IMG/VR virus record: IMGVR_UViG_3300050132_000197
Location: 1-49,733 of that record
Length of the DNA: 49,733 bases
Source of the DNA: a virus
Direction: 5' to 3' (one strand)
Shown here: positions 40,801 through 48,606 of the stretch, piece by piece
Position numbering within the stretch: position 1 is the first letter of the stretch
Layout of the letters: each line of letters opens with the position of its first letter
Notes under the pieces: model-generated
The model's input: only the letters and a program-made list of their open reading frames with translations
Told to the model about the DNA's origin: nothing
The model's database searches: none
Translations under genes and position numbers: made by a program

Positions 40801-43800
40801 AACGAACAGGGTGCCGACAGCGTGGTTCCTTTCACGGACGCGCAGGACGTGGAGCGTTTGGCCGGTATCCTCGCCCGGGTCAAGGAATCCGTACCGGGCA
40901 ATTCGTTACGCTCTGCAATGGAGAATACGGCTGAACGCATGGTGAATTACAACCGCTTGCAGAAGATGGGAATTACCGATCTACCTTCCCTCCGCGCAGC
41001 GCTCCGTGAGTTCATACAGTACAAAGAGAACCGCAGTGCTCCTGATAAAGCGAAGGAGCTTGAGCGGGCGCTCGTCGGCAACAAGGGCGTAGGGCTCGAT
41101 TTCTTCCCAACTCCTCCCAAGGTAGCCGCAGACATGGTAAAACGCGCCGATATCAAGCCGGGAATGAAAGTGCTGGAGCCTGGAGGCGGTACCGGGAACA
41201 TCGCCGACAAGATGAAGGATGCAGGCGCCGATGTAGACGTGGCCGAGATATCCCAGTCGCTTCGGGATGTGCTGGAAGCCAAGGAGCACAACCTGGTCGC
41301 TCGAGACTTCATGGATTACGAACCGGGCCCGATCTACGACAGAGTTTTGATGAATCCGCCGTTCAGCGCCGATATCGACCACGTTCAGCACGCCTTTGAC
41401 CTTCTTAAACCTGGCGGCAAGTTGGTTGCCATCGTAGGTGAAGGGAGTTTTGGCGGCCAGAAGAAGCATACCGAGTTCCAGCAGTGGCTAGACGATAAGG
41501 GGGCGAGCGTCGAGAAATTGCCCTCTGGAACCTTTACCGACCGGACGCAGCTCAAGACGACCGGAGCCGGGGCACGGATGGTGGAAATGGAGAAAGGCGG
41601 CGACGTGGCCGAGCAGCACCCCATCGAGACGCTGACTGAAACCGGACTCCTGCGCGAGTACGGCGACCGCTGGCAGTACAAGCCGCACCCAGAGGCACGG
41701 TGGCTCACCTCTAACAGCAAAGATGGCGCTATCGAGCAGGCGAGCAATGCCTACGACTCGCTTCCTGAAAATGAGCGCCTTACCACCACACAGCGCGGTG
41801 AGCAGGCCGACGCCAAACGGGATGCTGAACTGGAGAAGCGGTACGGTAAAGAGAGTACTCCTGACCTTGAGAAGCGCCTTGCGGGGCTGGACGGAGAGAT
41901 TGCCTCGCTCCAGAAGGCAGGATCCAGGGAGTTCAACGGCAACGGTGGCCGGCGCACGTCGGCGGCAGTATCGAACGAGGGAGCGCGGGCGGCAGGGCAG
42001 GAAAAGATGGATCTTGCGCGGTATCTGGGTACCAGGGCCGAGACGGAGACAGCCCGTACAGCCTACGAAGACGTCAGGATGCCCGACACCCCAGCCGAGA
42101 TAGTCACGGAAGCTGTCAAGACCGCCAAGGGCGAAGGCACTGCGCTCAAGGAGCAGAAGAAGTACCTGCTGGCGAATATCGAAGATGCGGTTAAGGATGC
42201 GTCGAGCCATAGCAGAGGCACGGAACTGGAAGCGGCCAAAAAAGGCATTGAAGCGGACCGAAAGAAAACGGAGGATCACACTGCCTACAAATTGCGTGTG
42301 CAGACGGCAGAGGCAGCCTATGCCAATGTGACAGATGCCCTGGCAAAAGATTACGGTTACGTCACTATCCACGTTCCCGATGATGGCACGTTCAAGGTCC
42401 TGAACACCAAGGAGTCGTTGCAGCAGTTCAAGTCCAACGTCGAACGGTTGTTCCCCACCGATAGCAAGGGCGGCGCCAAAGGATACGGCAACGCGCCGAA
42501 GCCTACCAACGTGAAGGCTGAAGGCTTAGAAGGCGCCACTACCTTCCAGACGACGAGCGGAGTATGGCATACGACGCCTCAAATGCTCGTCAAGGGTGAA
42601 CCGCAGATAAAGCCCAAGGTCACCAAGGACGGCAGCGATTATGGTTCATGTTTCCTGAAAGAGACCCCCGAAGGCAATCAGAATTCTGTCGATAGGGTCC
42701 GCCCTCCCATGAGGAGCACTACCCCTGTGGACAAGGTTGAATTCGTAGCAGGGGCAAAGGATGGCGCAACTGACAACGGAGATTTCACGTCGATCTCCGA
42801 TAAGCCGATTAAGGTAAGTAAGTCGAACGGGGAAGAGGCTTTTGCGCGGCTTACGGCAATAGGTAAACCGGACGTCTACTTGGGTCAAAATCATTATCTC
42901 TATGCCAAGGAGCATTACCCTGATGCTGAGGTAAGGATATCTGATAGCCTCGGCCCTGTGGCTTTCGTTCAAGACGGCCAAGTCGTCGCGGCTGTCATGC
43001 CAATGAACCCGGAAAGGATGGGGTTGCAGCCTGACGGTATTCGATATTCCAAAGTCGTCAAGATTATACAAGGGGATTCTGGATTGGGCGACGCTTCCGT
43101 AACCCCTGCCAAATCTTTTCCAGATATCAGATCCATCCTAGACGACCAAAACGCCAAACAAGTGAGCGTAAAAGGGGGAAACAGTGACGTTCTTAGAAGA
43201 CTTGCTGGGGTGTTCGGAAAGAGAATCATCTTTTATGCGCCCGAGGGAAGTGAGGGTGAAGTGGCAGCGGCCGACCATGGTCGACCTGAAGACGGGCAAG
43301 ACTTATCACCGATGCAACACAACGGGTTCGTGGTTGGAGGACGCCCCAGTACCATCTTCCTGAACGCGGAAGCCAACAATCATCTTCTTTTCATCCTAGG
43401 GCATGAACTACAGCATCTATTGCACAATGAAGACCCAGACTTATGGCGAGAAATGGGCCGAGATATAAATCCCTTGGTCAGGGGATGGGTTGCTGCCCGG
43501 GAGGAGTATTCTAAAGTCTACAAAACAGATGATAGCCTCTATCTATCTCAGGAATTCCTAGGGGATGTAGTGGGTGAGCATTTTCTGGATGGCAAATTTT
43601 GGGGCGACCTTGCAGACCAGGACAAAAACCTTTTCCAGAAGGTAGCAAATAAGGCTATTTCGCTCATAAACAAGGCTCTCCGACTCGTAGTTGATTCCCC
43701 AGTGGCTACCACCTATATCAGTGACCTTACTCAATCAAGGGCGGTTATCAGCCGGGTGATGGGTGAATACGCGCAAAACGCAAGGATTGGAGCATACGCA

Positions 43801-46800
43801 GATGCTTACGACAAAGACTACACTGAAAAGAGGTTTGCCCTTTCGCCGACGTCTACCGGTAACGGAATGCTTGGCCTCCAACGGATTTACGAGAAGCTTG
43901 CTGGGACAAAGACCGCTCAGGAAGCCGCGAGCTATCTTGAGGTTGGTGCTCGTAAGGTATACGAAGGCGCCAAGAGCTACTCAGATTTCACCAAGGGAAT
44001 GAAGGATTGGCTCAAGGACCTTTGGGAAAGATTCAAGGGAGGAATGCTGAAACTCTACCAATTTGCTAAGAGCAAACTTCAGGAGGAGCGCGGGTCATTT
44101 TCCTGGAAAGGGGTAGACGGCGGAGACGAGGCTAGCGCGGACAACACGGCATGGGACGCGATGCTTAAAAAGGCACGCGATACGCAGGCCAAGGTTGACG
44201 CATTCACTGATAAGTCGAGATTTGCCAAGGATGACGTGAAACCGGCGTTCAAGGCTGCAGCCGACGGGATGAAAACCTCCTATGATGGCCTTCATCGTGC
44301 TGTTCACCCAGCTGGCCGCAGCAAGGAAGCAGCGGAAGCTAGCCGAATTCTGACTGAAGGGATAGGCAAAACGGCGCACTCCAAGGATCAGCTTATCGCA
44401 AAATTAGACGAGGCCGCATCGAAAGAATCTAAAAACGTGACCTTTACCGCCAGAATGCTCGACTTGATGCAAACATCCTCCACCCTAGCAGACAAGGTGG
44501 TATCGAGTATGTCGGAAGCGGATCAGATCGACGCCATAATGAGAGCGCAGCACGGTCAGAGCCAAGCCACCCCCGAGGTACAGCGAATTATGGACGTGCT
44601 CCAGTCGATGCTTGCGGGAAAGGCAGCTGTAGTCCAGGCTCTCGATACTGGGGCGCTTGAGAATTTGATGGAAAATTACTTTCCTCAGATAACCGTACCC
44701 GGCGAAGACACCAGCGAAGACGCCATCAAAAAAATCAACACTGAGTTGTCTAAGCGACCGCTGGAGGGGAGCAAGGGCTTCACTAAGCATCGAGTATTTG
44801 ATGATGTTGAGGCGGTCTATTCCGCAGGGTATAAGTTAGTCACAACAAATCCTATTGACCTTACCTTTTTGAAAATGGACGAAATGGACAAATACATCAA
44901 CGCCCATACCGCGCTCCAGGCTATGGAGAAAAGTGATAGCGAGCTTGCCCACCTCATCCTCCCAGGGGATAAGGTGCCCAAAGGGTACACTGAAATCAAC
45001 GGACCTTACGGTATTGTAACCAAGAAGACCGGCACTGCGTCTGACGAAGAGATAAAAGATGCCTACCAGAAAGTGGCAAAACTGGAGGGTGTGCGGAAAA
45101 GTCTCACACAAAAACTTGCCGACGCCCAAGAGGAGTTCGGCGACTTCAGCCCCGAGCATCAAGAGGCCAGTGACAATCTCGATACGGTGGCCGATATGCT
45201 GAAAAACGCCAAGTCTGAATATGCGCAAGCCACCGGAAAAGTGAATTGGCGTTACGTGGTGCGGGAGGATGTGGCCCAGGTTATCAATAATTATACCAGT
45301 CAAAGCCTCTACAATAACCGGTATGTCGGCAAGATTTATACCGGTTATATGAAAGCTGCCAACCTTCTTAACCGATTTCAGTTAGGAGTGTTCAGTGCCT
45401 TCCATGGCGGGTTCATGACCATGGAAAACATTATCAGTCATGCCTCGATAGGAATGAAGGCTCTTTCCAGGGGCGATTTTGAAACCGCAATGGAGTACCT
45501 TGGGACAGCCCCGTCTGCTGTTTTGGCACCTTGGCGCCTCGGTGACCAGATCATGCAGTCGTGGATGGGCGGGAAAGGTAGCGATGAGATGGCACGCATC
45601 ATTAGCTGGCTTGAGCTGGCGGGCGCTCGCAAATTACTTGATACCCGGTTCCAAAGCAATAGCACTAAAGAGATGTTCCAAGCGTGGGCCAACGGCAACA
45701 AGGTCGGTGCAGTCCTGCGCGGGATACCTTCAATAGTGGAACAGTCGGCCCGTCCCATCACTGAGTGGTTCGTACCTCGCTGCAAGTTTGCCGCGTTCGG
45801 AGAAATGGCAAACGATTGGTTTTCGCGTAACCCCGACGCTACCCACGCAGATCTGGCCGAGGCCATGCAAAAGATATGGAACAGGGTGGACTCTAGGATG
45901 GGGCAGGTGAACTATGACCGCCTCTTCTCTCATAACGTCATGAAAAACTTGGTGCAGGCCCTGATTCGTGCTCCAGGATGGACAGGCGGAACGATTTTGG
46001 AGGTCGGTGGGGGTTTAAAGGACCTAGCCGGCTACCTCAAGAACGCCTCCCTTGGGAAACCGGGGGAGCTCTCCGACAGGGGGGCTTATGTCCTGTCTTT
46101 GGCCCTCACCCACGCAGTGGTAAATGGTATTCTCACGACCCTTTTCACTGGCCAGCCGCCGCAGGACTTGAAGGACCTTCTAGCCTTCAGAACTGGCAAT
46201 TTGGACGAGCACGGGAATCCAGAGCGGTTCATGCTGCCAGACTACGCGAAGGACATGTATGCCTACATAGAAGCGCCAGGCTCAACGCTGGCCCACAAAA
46301 CTCATCCGGCATTGTCGCTTATCGGGGACGCGATCCACAATAAGACCTACTATGGCCAAGAAATAAGGCATCCAGGAGACAGTCTTTTCGCTCAACTGGC
46401 ACAGATGGCTGGTTTCGTAGCCGACGCTTTTGTCCCATTCTGGATGAAGGGCGCTCAAAAGGAGATCGAACGCGGAGGTAGCCCTTTAACGATAGGCCTT
46501 CCTCAGATCGGCGTCATGCCTGCACCGGCCGACATGAACAAAACCAAGGCTGAGAAGATGGCGCGTGATTTAATGGTTGATCGGATGCCTCAAGGATCCA
46601 AGACTCAGGAAGAGTCTGATCGCAGCCAGCTGGTAGGGAAATTGACCAATGAGATCCGCAAAAACTCTCCTGACGCCCGTGCGGATATCCAAAAGGCGGT
46701 CTATGACGGCAAGATCACCCGCATTCAGGCGCATAATGTTCTGATGAACTCGCACTTCACTCCACTGCAGGTTGCATTTAAGCACCTGGGGTACGAAGAG

Positions 46801-46914
46801 GCGCAAAAGGTCATGGAGGTGGCAACGCCCGACGAGAAGCAAAAGTTACAAGGGCTACTCATTGCGAAGCAGCGCGGTTTCAACAAAACGCACCCGAAGC
46901 AAAACGCAGAATAG
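34861..46914 (+). CDS. Giant polyvalent protein: pyrophosphatase-like, GGDEF, N6-adenine methylase and zincin domains
   Basis: 4017 residues. In order: hydrophobic Ala/Gly segments (about 120-210), a Pro/Ala-rich linker (380-500), an inorganic pyrophosphatase-like polyvalent domain (about 582-735, with GNYQKGHI, WSVDMAHHYGYIKGT and DKDHIDTF), a winged-helix-like stretch (about 770-850), a GGDEF domain (about 905-1050; IDADSLKWIND at 940-950, SGDEF at 979-983), long helical regions, a DNA adenine methylase (DFFPTP near 2079, VLEPGGGTG at 2104-2112, NPPF at 2165-2168), charged coiled coils, a zincin metallopeptidase (HELQH at 2848-2852) and a helical C-terminus. Polyvalent proteins of this kind are known in phages and may be ejected with DNA to counter host defence. 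It follows directly after the promoter-driven 440-residue gene. No interruption of the frame is seen; activity of each domain is unproven. Confidence 0.85.
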   Translation: MPNNLSNDGMTDAQALSSIENFQAPAPAAAAPAPISGGNIIEGAKLLGRSAIAIPQAVSQAAAGAVGSLTDAAGFQAQDNPVYRGLDAFNKDAEFSRHDPSSPLAADSAWRAANPIKATIGDAAESIAPIAAITAATGGAAAVALPVTYGLKKQEEGTQLGMQNNPGMTEPEARLRATPGGVVEGGMFAAMGAAGGLGKAGLAKAAPGFFGDTVAADVPGIVNYGAKKAFRDALSTTLTDTPFMVGQGLAVGATDKATGTTPDAHPIDDAFSGQNLLTSAGTAAMFGLLHAHGASRQLAGVRDALSDPEAPVEAREKAAQYVYDNLKAADPAAADNWGLNAKIAIHGLPDGPYWNAVEPHPIPLDNRYLNDPFYLWGKEDPQQQAIGYTPGPDSGAQPEPGAPPATPPGAPVYDAEWSDATPQPLLTDGSGGAPEPANPLSPIAAAEPTAPAAPAGPLGKALMSGGIVAPEVHNLDSAPAASALVASPTTAVPGPLSRAIAPISSLADMVKASRAGRTSTMPGDAGPQGELNDLPQVRQEAGATQEVPSMRNGDVAPISAVDEAAHESAFSPLNGLAAPTQGQIEAGNYQKGHINVQGLNISIENPAGSTRSGTDQDGKPWSVDMAHHYGYIKGTVGVDKDHIDTFVKEGTDHQAANDKVFVVDQIDHKTGQMDEHKVMIGFDTVAAAREGYLANYDKTGEQRIGALTETTMPEFKTWLKEGDTKSAFGEVVERKTEGHPAPAEVPETAVAETEAPAVETKAGETGTVSPKTDAAIRGVLQTLQNPKSGSAAKIANLSTKYGKETVNDLVRSGHISFPGKGVAEITKKGQQYLVDHPEALNPIALKKLEALSKKRKRNAKEEAMYQTLNDRHEKTKDQVAAVAENAVPATDRRQDPTLRKKIADMSPAEVQKELLTNHVTGLPNKRAYDEAPLSGYHAAIDADSLKWINDNMGHENGDELLKAVGQAIADETDKGYHLSGDEFAIIGNDEAHVNGIMAKVSERLKDAELVYTAPDGTVYRKKGLEVTHGTGTTFAEADTALRARKIEREKAGERAARGDQPKGVAIETPEGRKADGEVAEKVETSPEKRTGTETRTDTLDVARKDDTASPPTGSSSDSIIASVDTGVKAKPTPEEELYALAKASYTHVSPSPSRAAQAYRDGMVSATADLQSELSKLATTDEQKAIAITQVDLFKRGYLEKSRPILNAISNQVSKMVAGGSKFNENHGKRNERAQGAEQKANDEFQKWNAQVRGGAKDAVLDARTPEQVAADDQAGKDTIAKKIERRRAVEVSAVKKFMALKPGDTIDVGGNAPVEIAKKNRKSVETVGGAKYSINDLYQIDGKRIDEIMAGLDEERSRAVEAFKGAEKLEGEISGYVGEKVAKEIADKIDGELADQDGPARSEVVSSTDRGAVFYAEKQKELAKALSDIKDQADQPDSLIARQMEQRRAASNQKAMDAMDAADRQEAEDLAETLEKKVITPEQQSLIDEAVDSGDKEAILEAMSEVAATAKDKFKFVPGGEAVHADSPSLNEIATIADHAKVSKAIRSGDITPDQFKSSFASMVSNEDAIKAELNGMSKAEALKLAGSMTAERYKNEKKADAIRAVYDSMLAEFALNRGITYQGFGKDAYTNALQKMVDGTTAGDISGYAKEVEEARSATMKRREAGMKALSNPETLEEFQTFIKYKGEGKLTKDQRAAYDEAVASSNKDQKAADLEKKATVGQVKLGDETTFTMVEGKHGKTGEPLSIVQLGGPKLEGDAFKELAQKARQLGGNYVNNMQARIWKTTGGFQFKDQESAERFMQLRDGSVSVAGKVEAKQEEKKSAAADRLLELADSMEEKGNAVLNTDRLTNTAKRAREASGTEAAAAGQVAMAKTIRNLAQAIASGDATHLDGIRAATHVQTLSDLLNRAKQAKLDIDYPSYGEREQHKNRAATTDDVALVKYPYPTPHIDHLRTIASSLKDIKGRKMDAAWLNKRINEQGADSVVPFTDAQDVERLAGILARVKESVPGNSLRSAMENTAERMVNYNRLQKMGITDLPSLRAALREFIQYKENRSAPDKAKELERALVGNKGVGLDFFPTPPKVAADMVKRADIKPGMKVLEPGGGTGNIADKMKDAGADVDVAEISQSLRDVLEAKEHNLVARDFMDYEPGPIYDRVLMNPPFSADIDHVQHAFDLLKPGGKLVAIVGEGSFGGQKKHTEFQQWLDDKGASVEKLPSGTFTDRTQLKTTGAGARMVEMEKGGDVAEQHPIETLTETGLLREYGDRWQYKPHPEARWLTSNSKDGAIEQASNAYDSLPENERLTTTQRGEQADAKRDAELEKRYGKESTPDLEKRLAGLDGEIASLQKAGSREFNGNGGRRTSAAVSNEGARAAGQEKMDLARYLGTRAETETARTAYEDVRMPDTPAEIVTEAVKTAKGEGTALKEQKKYLLANIEDAVKDASSHSRGTELEAAKKGIEADRKKTEDHTAYKLRVQTAEAAYANVTDALAKDYGYVTIHVPDDGTFKVLNTKESLQQFKSNVERLFPTDSKGGAKGYGNAPKPTNVKAEGLEGATTFQTTSGVWHTTPQMLVKGEPQIKPKVTKDGSDYGSCFLKETPEGNQNSVDRVRPPMRSTTPVDKVEFVAGAKDGATDNGDFTSISDKPIKVSKSNGEEAFARLTAIGKPDVYLGQNHYLYAKEHYPDAEVRISDSLGPVAFVQDGQVVAAVMPMNPERMGLQPDGIRYSKVVKIIQGDSGLGDASVTPAKSFPDIRSILDDQNAKQVSVKGGNSDVLRRLAGVFGKRIIFYAPEGSEGEVAAADHGRPEDGQDLSPMQHNGFVVGGRPSTIFLNAEANNHLLFILGHELQHLLHNEDPDLWREMGRDINPLVRGWVAAREEYSKVYKTDDSLYLSQEFLGDVVGEHFLDGKFWGDLADQDKNLFQKVANKAISLINKALRLVVDSPVATTYISDLTQSRAVISRVMGEYAQNARIGAYADAYDKDYTEKRFALSPTSTGNGMLGLQRIYEKLAGTKTAQEAASYLEVGARKVYEGAKSYSDFTKGMKDWLKDLWERFKGGMLKLYQFAKSKLQEERGSFSWKGVDGGDEASADNTAWDAMLKKARDTQAKVDAFTDKSRFAKDDVKPAFKAAADGMKTSYDGLHRAVHPAGRSKEAAEASRILTEGIGKTAHSKDQLIAKLDEAASKESKNVTFTARMLDLMQTSSTLADKVVSSMSEADQIDAIMRAQHGQSQATPEVQRIMDVLQSMLAGKAAVVQALDTGALENLMENYFPQITVPGEDTSEDAIKKINTELSKRPLEGSKGFTKHRVFDDVEAVYSAGYKLVTTNPIDLTFLKMDEMDKYINAHTALQAMEKSDSELAHLILPGDKVPKGYTEINGPYGIVTKKTGTASDEEIKDAYQKVAKLEGVRKSLTQKLADAQEEFGDFSPEHQEASDNLDTVADMLKNAKSEYAQATGKVNWRYVVREDVAQVINNYTSQSLYNNRYVGKIYTGYMKAANLLNRFQLGVFSAFHGGFMTMENIISHASIGMKALSRGDFETAMEYLGTAPSAVLAPWRLGDQIMQSWMGGKGSDEMARIISWLELAGARKLLDTRFQSNSTKEMFQAWANGNKVGAVLRGIPSIVEQSARPITEWFVPRCKFAAFGEMANDWFSRNPDATHADLAEAMQKIWNRVDSRMGQVNYDRLFSHNVMKNLVQALIRAPGWTGGTILEVGGGLKDLAGYLKNASLGKPGELSDRGAYVLSLALTHAVVNGILTTLFTGQPPQDLKDLLAFRTGNLDEHGNPERFMLPDYAKDMYAYIEAPGSTLAHKTHPALSLIGDAIHNKTYYGQEIRHPGDSLFAQLAQMAGFVADAFVPFWMKGAQKEIERGGSPLTIGLPQIGVMPAPADMNKTKAEKMARDLMVDRMPQGSKTQEESDRSQLVGKLTNEIRKNSPDARADIQKAVYDGKITRIQAHNVLMNSHFTPLQVAFKHLGYEEAQKVMEVATPDEKQKLQGLLIAKQRGFNKTHPKQNAE

Positions 46915-46917
46915 CAC

Positions 46918-46963
46918 TTGCATTAGAATGTGTTTTTACCTATAAACTGTATGCAATAATTGC
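46918..46963 (+). promoter_or_regulatory. Promoter and dyad operator before the end-of-genome block
   Basis: TTGCAT (46918-46923) and TATAAA (46941-46946) are separated by 17 bp. TGTATGCAATAATT (46948-46961) follows, containing the dyad GCAATAATTGC (46953-46963) at the predicted start site. The same motif occurs at 13257-13288 and 33501-33514. The downstream RNA cassette resembles that at 19759. Confidence 0.75.
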
Positions 46964-47035
46964 GGTTAGTCAAATCCCTTCGGGGCTAAAGAGACCCGCG
47001 CCATTTTCTGAGATATTCAGAGGGCGCGGGTTTTT
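46953..47035 (+). ncRNA. Short leader RNA with UUCG hairpin and terminator (copy 2)
   Basis: GCGGTTA (46962-46968), 6 bases, TCCCTTCGGGG (46975-46985), 8 bases, ACCCGC (46994-46999): the same three blocks and spacings as in the copy at 19773-19810, 29 of 38 positions identical without gaps. TTAG (46966-46969) can also pair with CTAA (46986-46989), so the UUCG hairpin is extended. GCGG can pair with CCGC (46996-46999) and so compete with the terminator. Small RNA or conditional leader; no known family recognised. Confidence 0.6.
46994..47035 (+). terminator. Intrinsic terminator
   Basis: ACCCGCGCC (46994-47002) pairs with GGCGCGGGT (47023-47031) over 9 bp; the 20-base loop contains a second small stem, TCTGA/TCAGA. 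Five T's (47031-47035) follow. Confidence 0.85.
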
Positions 47036-47077
47036 CTCGTTTAAATATCAATGTGATGACATCTACCGAGGCGAATA

Positions 47078-47443
47078 ATGGAAAGCGGCGATATCGAAGG
47101 GGAAGGCATGGGACGGAGGGGTTACGATCCTGGCTGCTTAATAGATCAGAAAAAACTCAGCGACATGCAGACCGTCGTGGACAAGAACGCCGGCAGGTAC
47201 GCGGCGTTAATGTGGTTTCTAGGAGTAGTCGGTCTTTTCGTCTGCGGCTGCATGTCCTTGATCCTGGCTAAGACCTCATCGATTCAGGAGTCGATCTCTG
47301 GCACCAACGTCATTATGGAGCGGCACTCCAACCTGATCGCCAGCATATCGATGCGGGTTGACAAGATCGAGGAGCGCAACCGGTACATCGACCAGAGTGT
47401 TATTGGCAGGTTTGAGAACAAGAGCGGCGCGCCAGCAAATTGA
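47078..47443 (+). CDS. Membrane protein, holin-like or membrane anchor
   Basis: 121 residues from ATG 47078, preceded by GAGGCG. Residues about 42-66 form one transmembrane helix (AALMWFLGVVGLFVCGCMSLIL), preceded by a charged N-terminus and followed by a periplasm- or cytoplasm-facing coiled coil (SIQESISGTNVIMERHSNLIASISMRVDKIEERN). Single-pass proteins like this next to fibre genes are often holins or lysis accessory factors; no endolysin is visible here, so the role is open. Confidence 0.7.
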   Translation: MESGDIEGEGMGRRGYDPGCLIDQKKLSDMQTVVDKNAGRYAALMWFLGVVGLFVCGCMSLILAKTSSIQESISGTNVIMERHSNLIASISMRVDKIEERNRYIDQSVIGRFENKSGAPAN

Positions 47444-47451
47444 GGTAGCAG

Positions 47452-48606
47452 ATGGCAACCAGAACAATAAGCAATAGCGGCGGCAATTACTCGGCAACCG
47501 GCACATGGGTTGAGGGGGTTGTGCCGACAGCCTCGGACGCTGTGGTAGCCACTGGCACCTCTGGGAACTTAACCATTGACACAATTGGTAACGTAGCCGC
47601 GTCAGTGGATTTTACCAATTACCCTGTTACTTCTACTGTCACTTTTGCAGCAACAAAGATTTTGACTGTATACGGAGGTTACAAACAAATTGCTGGCATG
47701 AATATTACTGGAACAGGGTCGCTGGTAATGGCTCTTGCGTCCACAATGACATCAGCAGGAGTAACTTTCCCTGGTTCTTTAATCTTCGCAGTGAATGCTA
47801 CTTTTACATTGGCCGATAATTGGACTCTAACTGGTTTATTGACCTACAATACCAATACGGTTGTTAATGGCAATCAAATTACTTGCAACGGAGGGATAAC
47901 CAATAATGGGACGCCTAGTGGAACAACTAATATTATTTTAGCTGGTGGAACATGGTCAGGAGGTAGTACAAATGAGCTTTATAATAATTTAACTATAGCA
48001 GGAAATGTAACAGTTTCGGGCGCTGTTTATTATAGGAATGGAGTACTAACATATTTATCGGGAACAGTGACGTGGTCAAGTGCTGTATTGAGAATAACTG
48101 CAAATTGCACGCTAAACACTAGTGGGATAACCTGGCCGAACGTAACCACAGCACTGGGTGCGACATGGACACTGCAAAGCGACTTAAATTGCACGATTTT
48201 AAATTTAGCCCACGCCATAATAACAGCTGGAAACTTTAATATTAATTGCGCCAGCTATTTTGCAATAGCTGCTGGTGCTTCCTTAACTGTAAAAGCAGGA
48301 CAAACCTTAAATATTTCAACTACGATGTTTTCTGGCACGCCAAGTTCGGCAGGTACTTACGTAAACTGCCCTCTAAAGTCAGGCACAGCCTCAAGCCCAA
48401 TGTATCTAAATTATCAAGGACCGCAAGCAAATTTAGCGCTTATAGGCTGCGCTATTACGGACGTAGACGCTTCCAGTTCTGCTATTCCGTTATTCCAGTA
48501 TCAAGGAAGCACTCTACTAAGAACAGTTAATATCACGAACATAGTACTTCCCCCGGCAGGCGGCTTAATGGGAAGCAGCAGTTTGTTAGGGGGGCTAGAT
48601 GGCTAA
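47452..48606 (+). CDS. Beta-helical tail fibre/spike-like protein
   Basis: 384 residues with GAGGTAG before the ATG. The opening MATRTISNSGGNYSATGTWVEGVVPTASDAVV resembles the first repeat of fibre/adhesin proteins, and the rest is a long run of Thr/Asn/Gly-rich short beta strands (NITGTGSLVMALAST, TNELYNNLTIAGNVTVSG) typical of right-handed beta helices used in receptor binding. The DNA from about 47640 to 48540 is markedly more AT-rich than its neighbours, suggesting acquisition from elsewhere. The next gene overlaps its end. Confidence 0.8.
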   Translation: MATRTISNSGGNYSATGTWVEGVVPTASDAVVATGTSGNLTIDTIGNVAASVDFTNYPVTSTVTFAATKILTVYGGYKQIAGMNITGTGSLVMALASTMTSAGVTFPGSLIFAVNATFTLADNWTLTGLLTYNTNTVVNGNQITCNGGITNNGTPSGTTNIILAGGTWSGGSTNELYNNLTIAGNVTVSGAVYYRNGVLTYLSGTVTWSSAVLRITANCTLNTSGITWPNVTTALGATWTLQSDLNCTILNLAHAIITAGNFNINCASYFAIAAGASLTVKAGQTLNISTTMFSGTPSSAGTYVNCPLKSGTASSPMYLNYQGPQANLALIGCAITDVDASSSAIPLFQYQGSTLLRTVNITNIVLPPAGGLMGSSSLLGGLDG

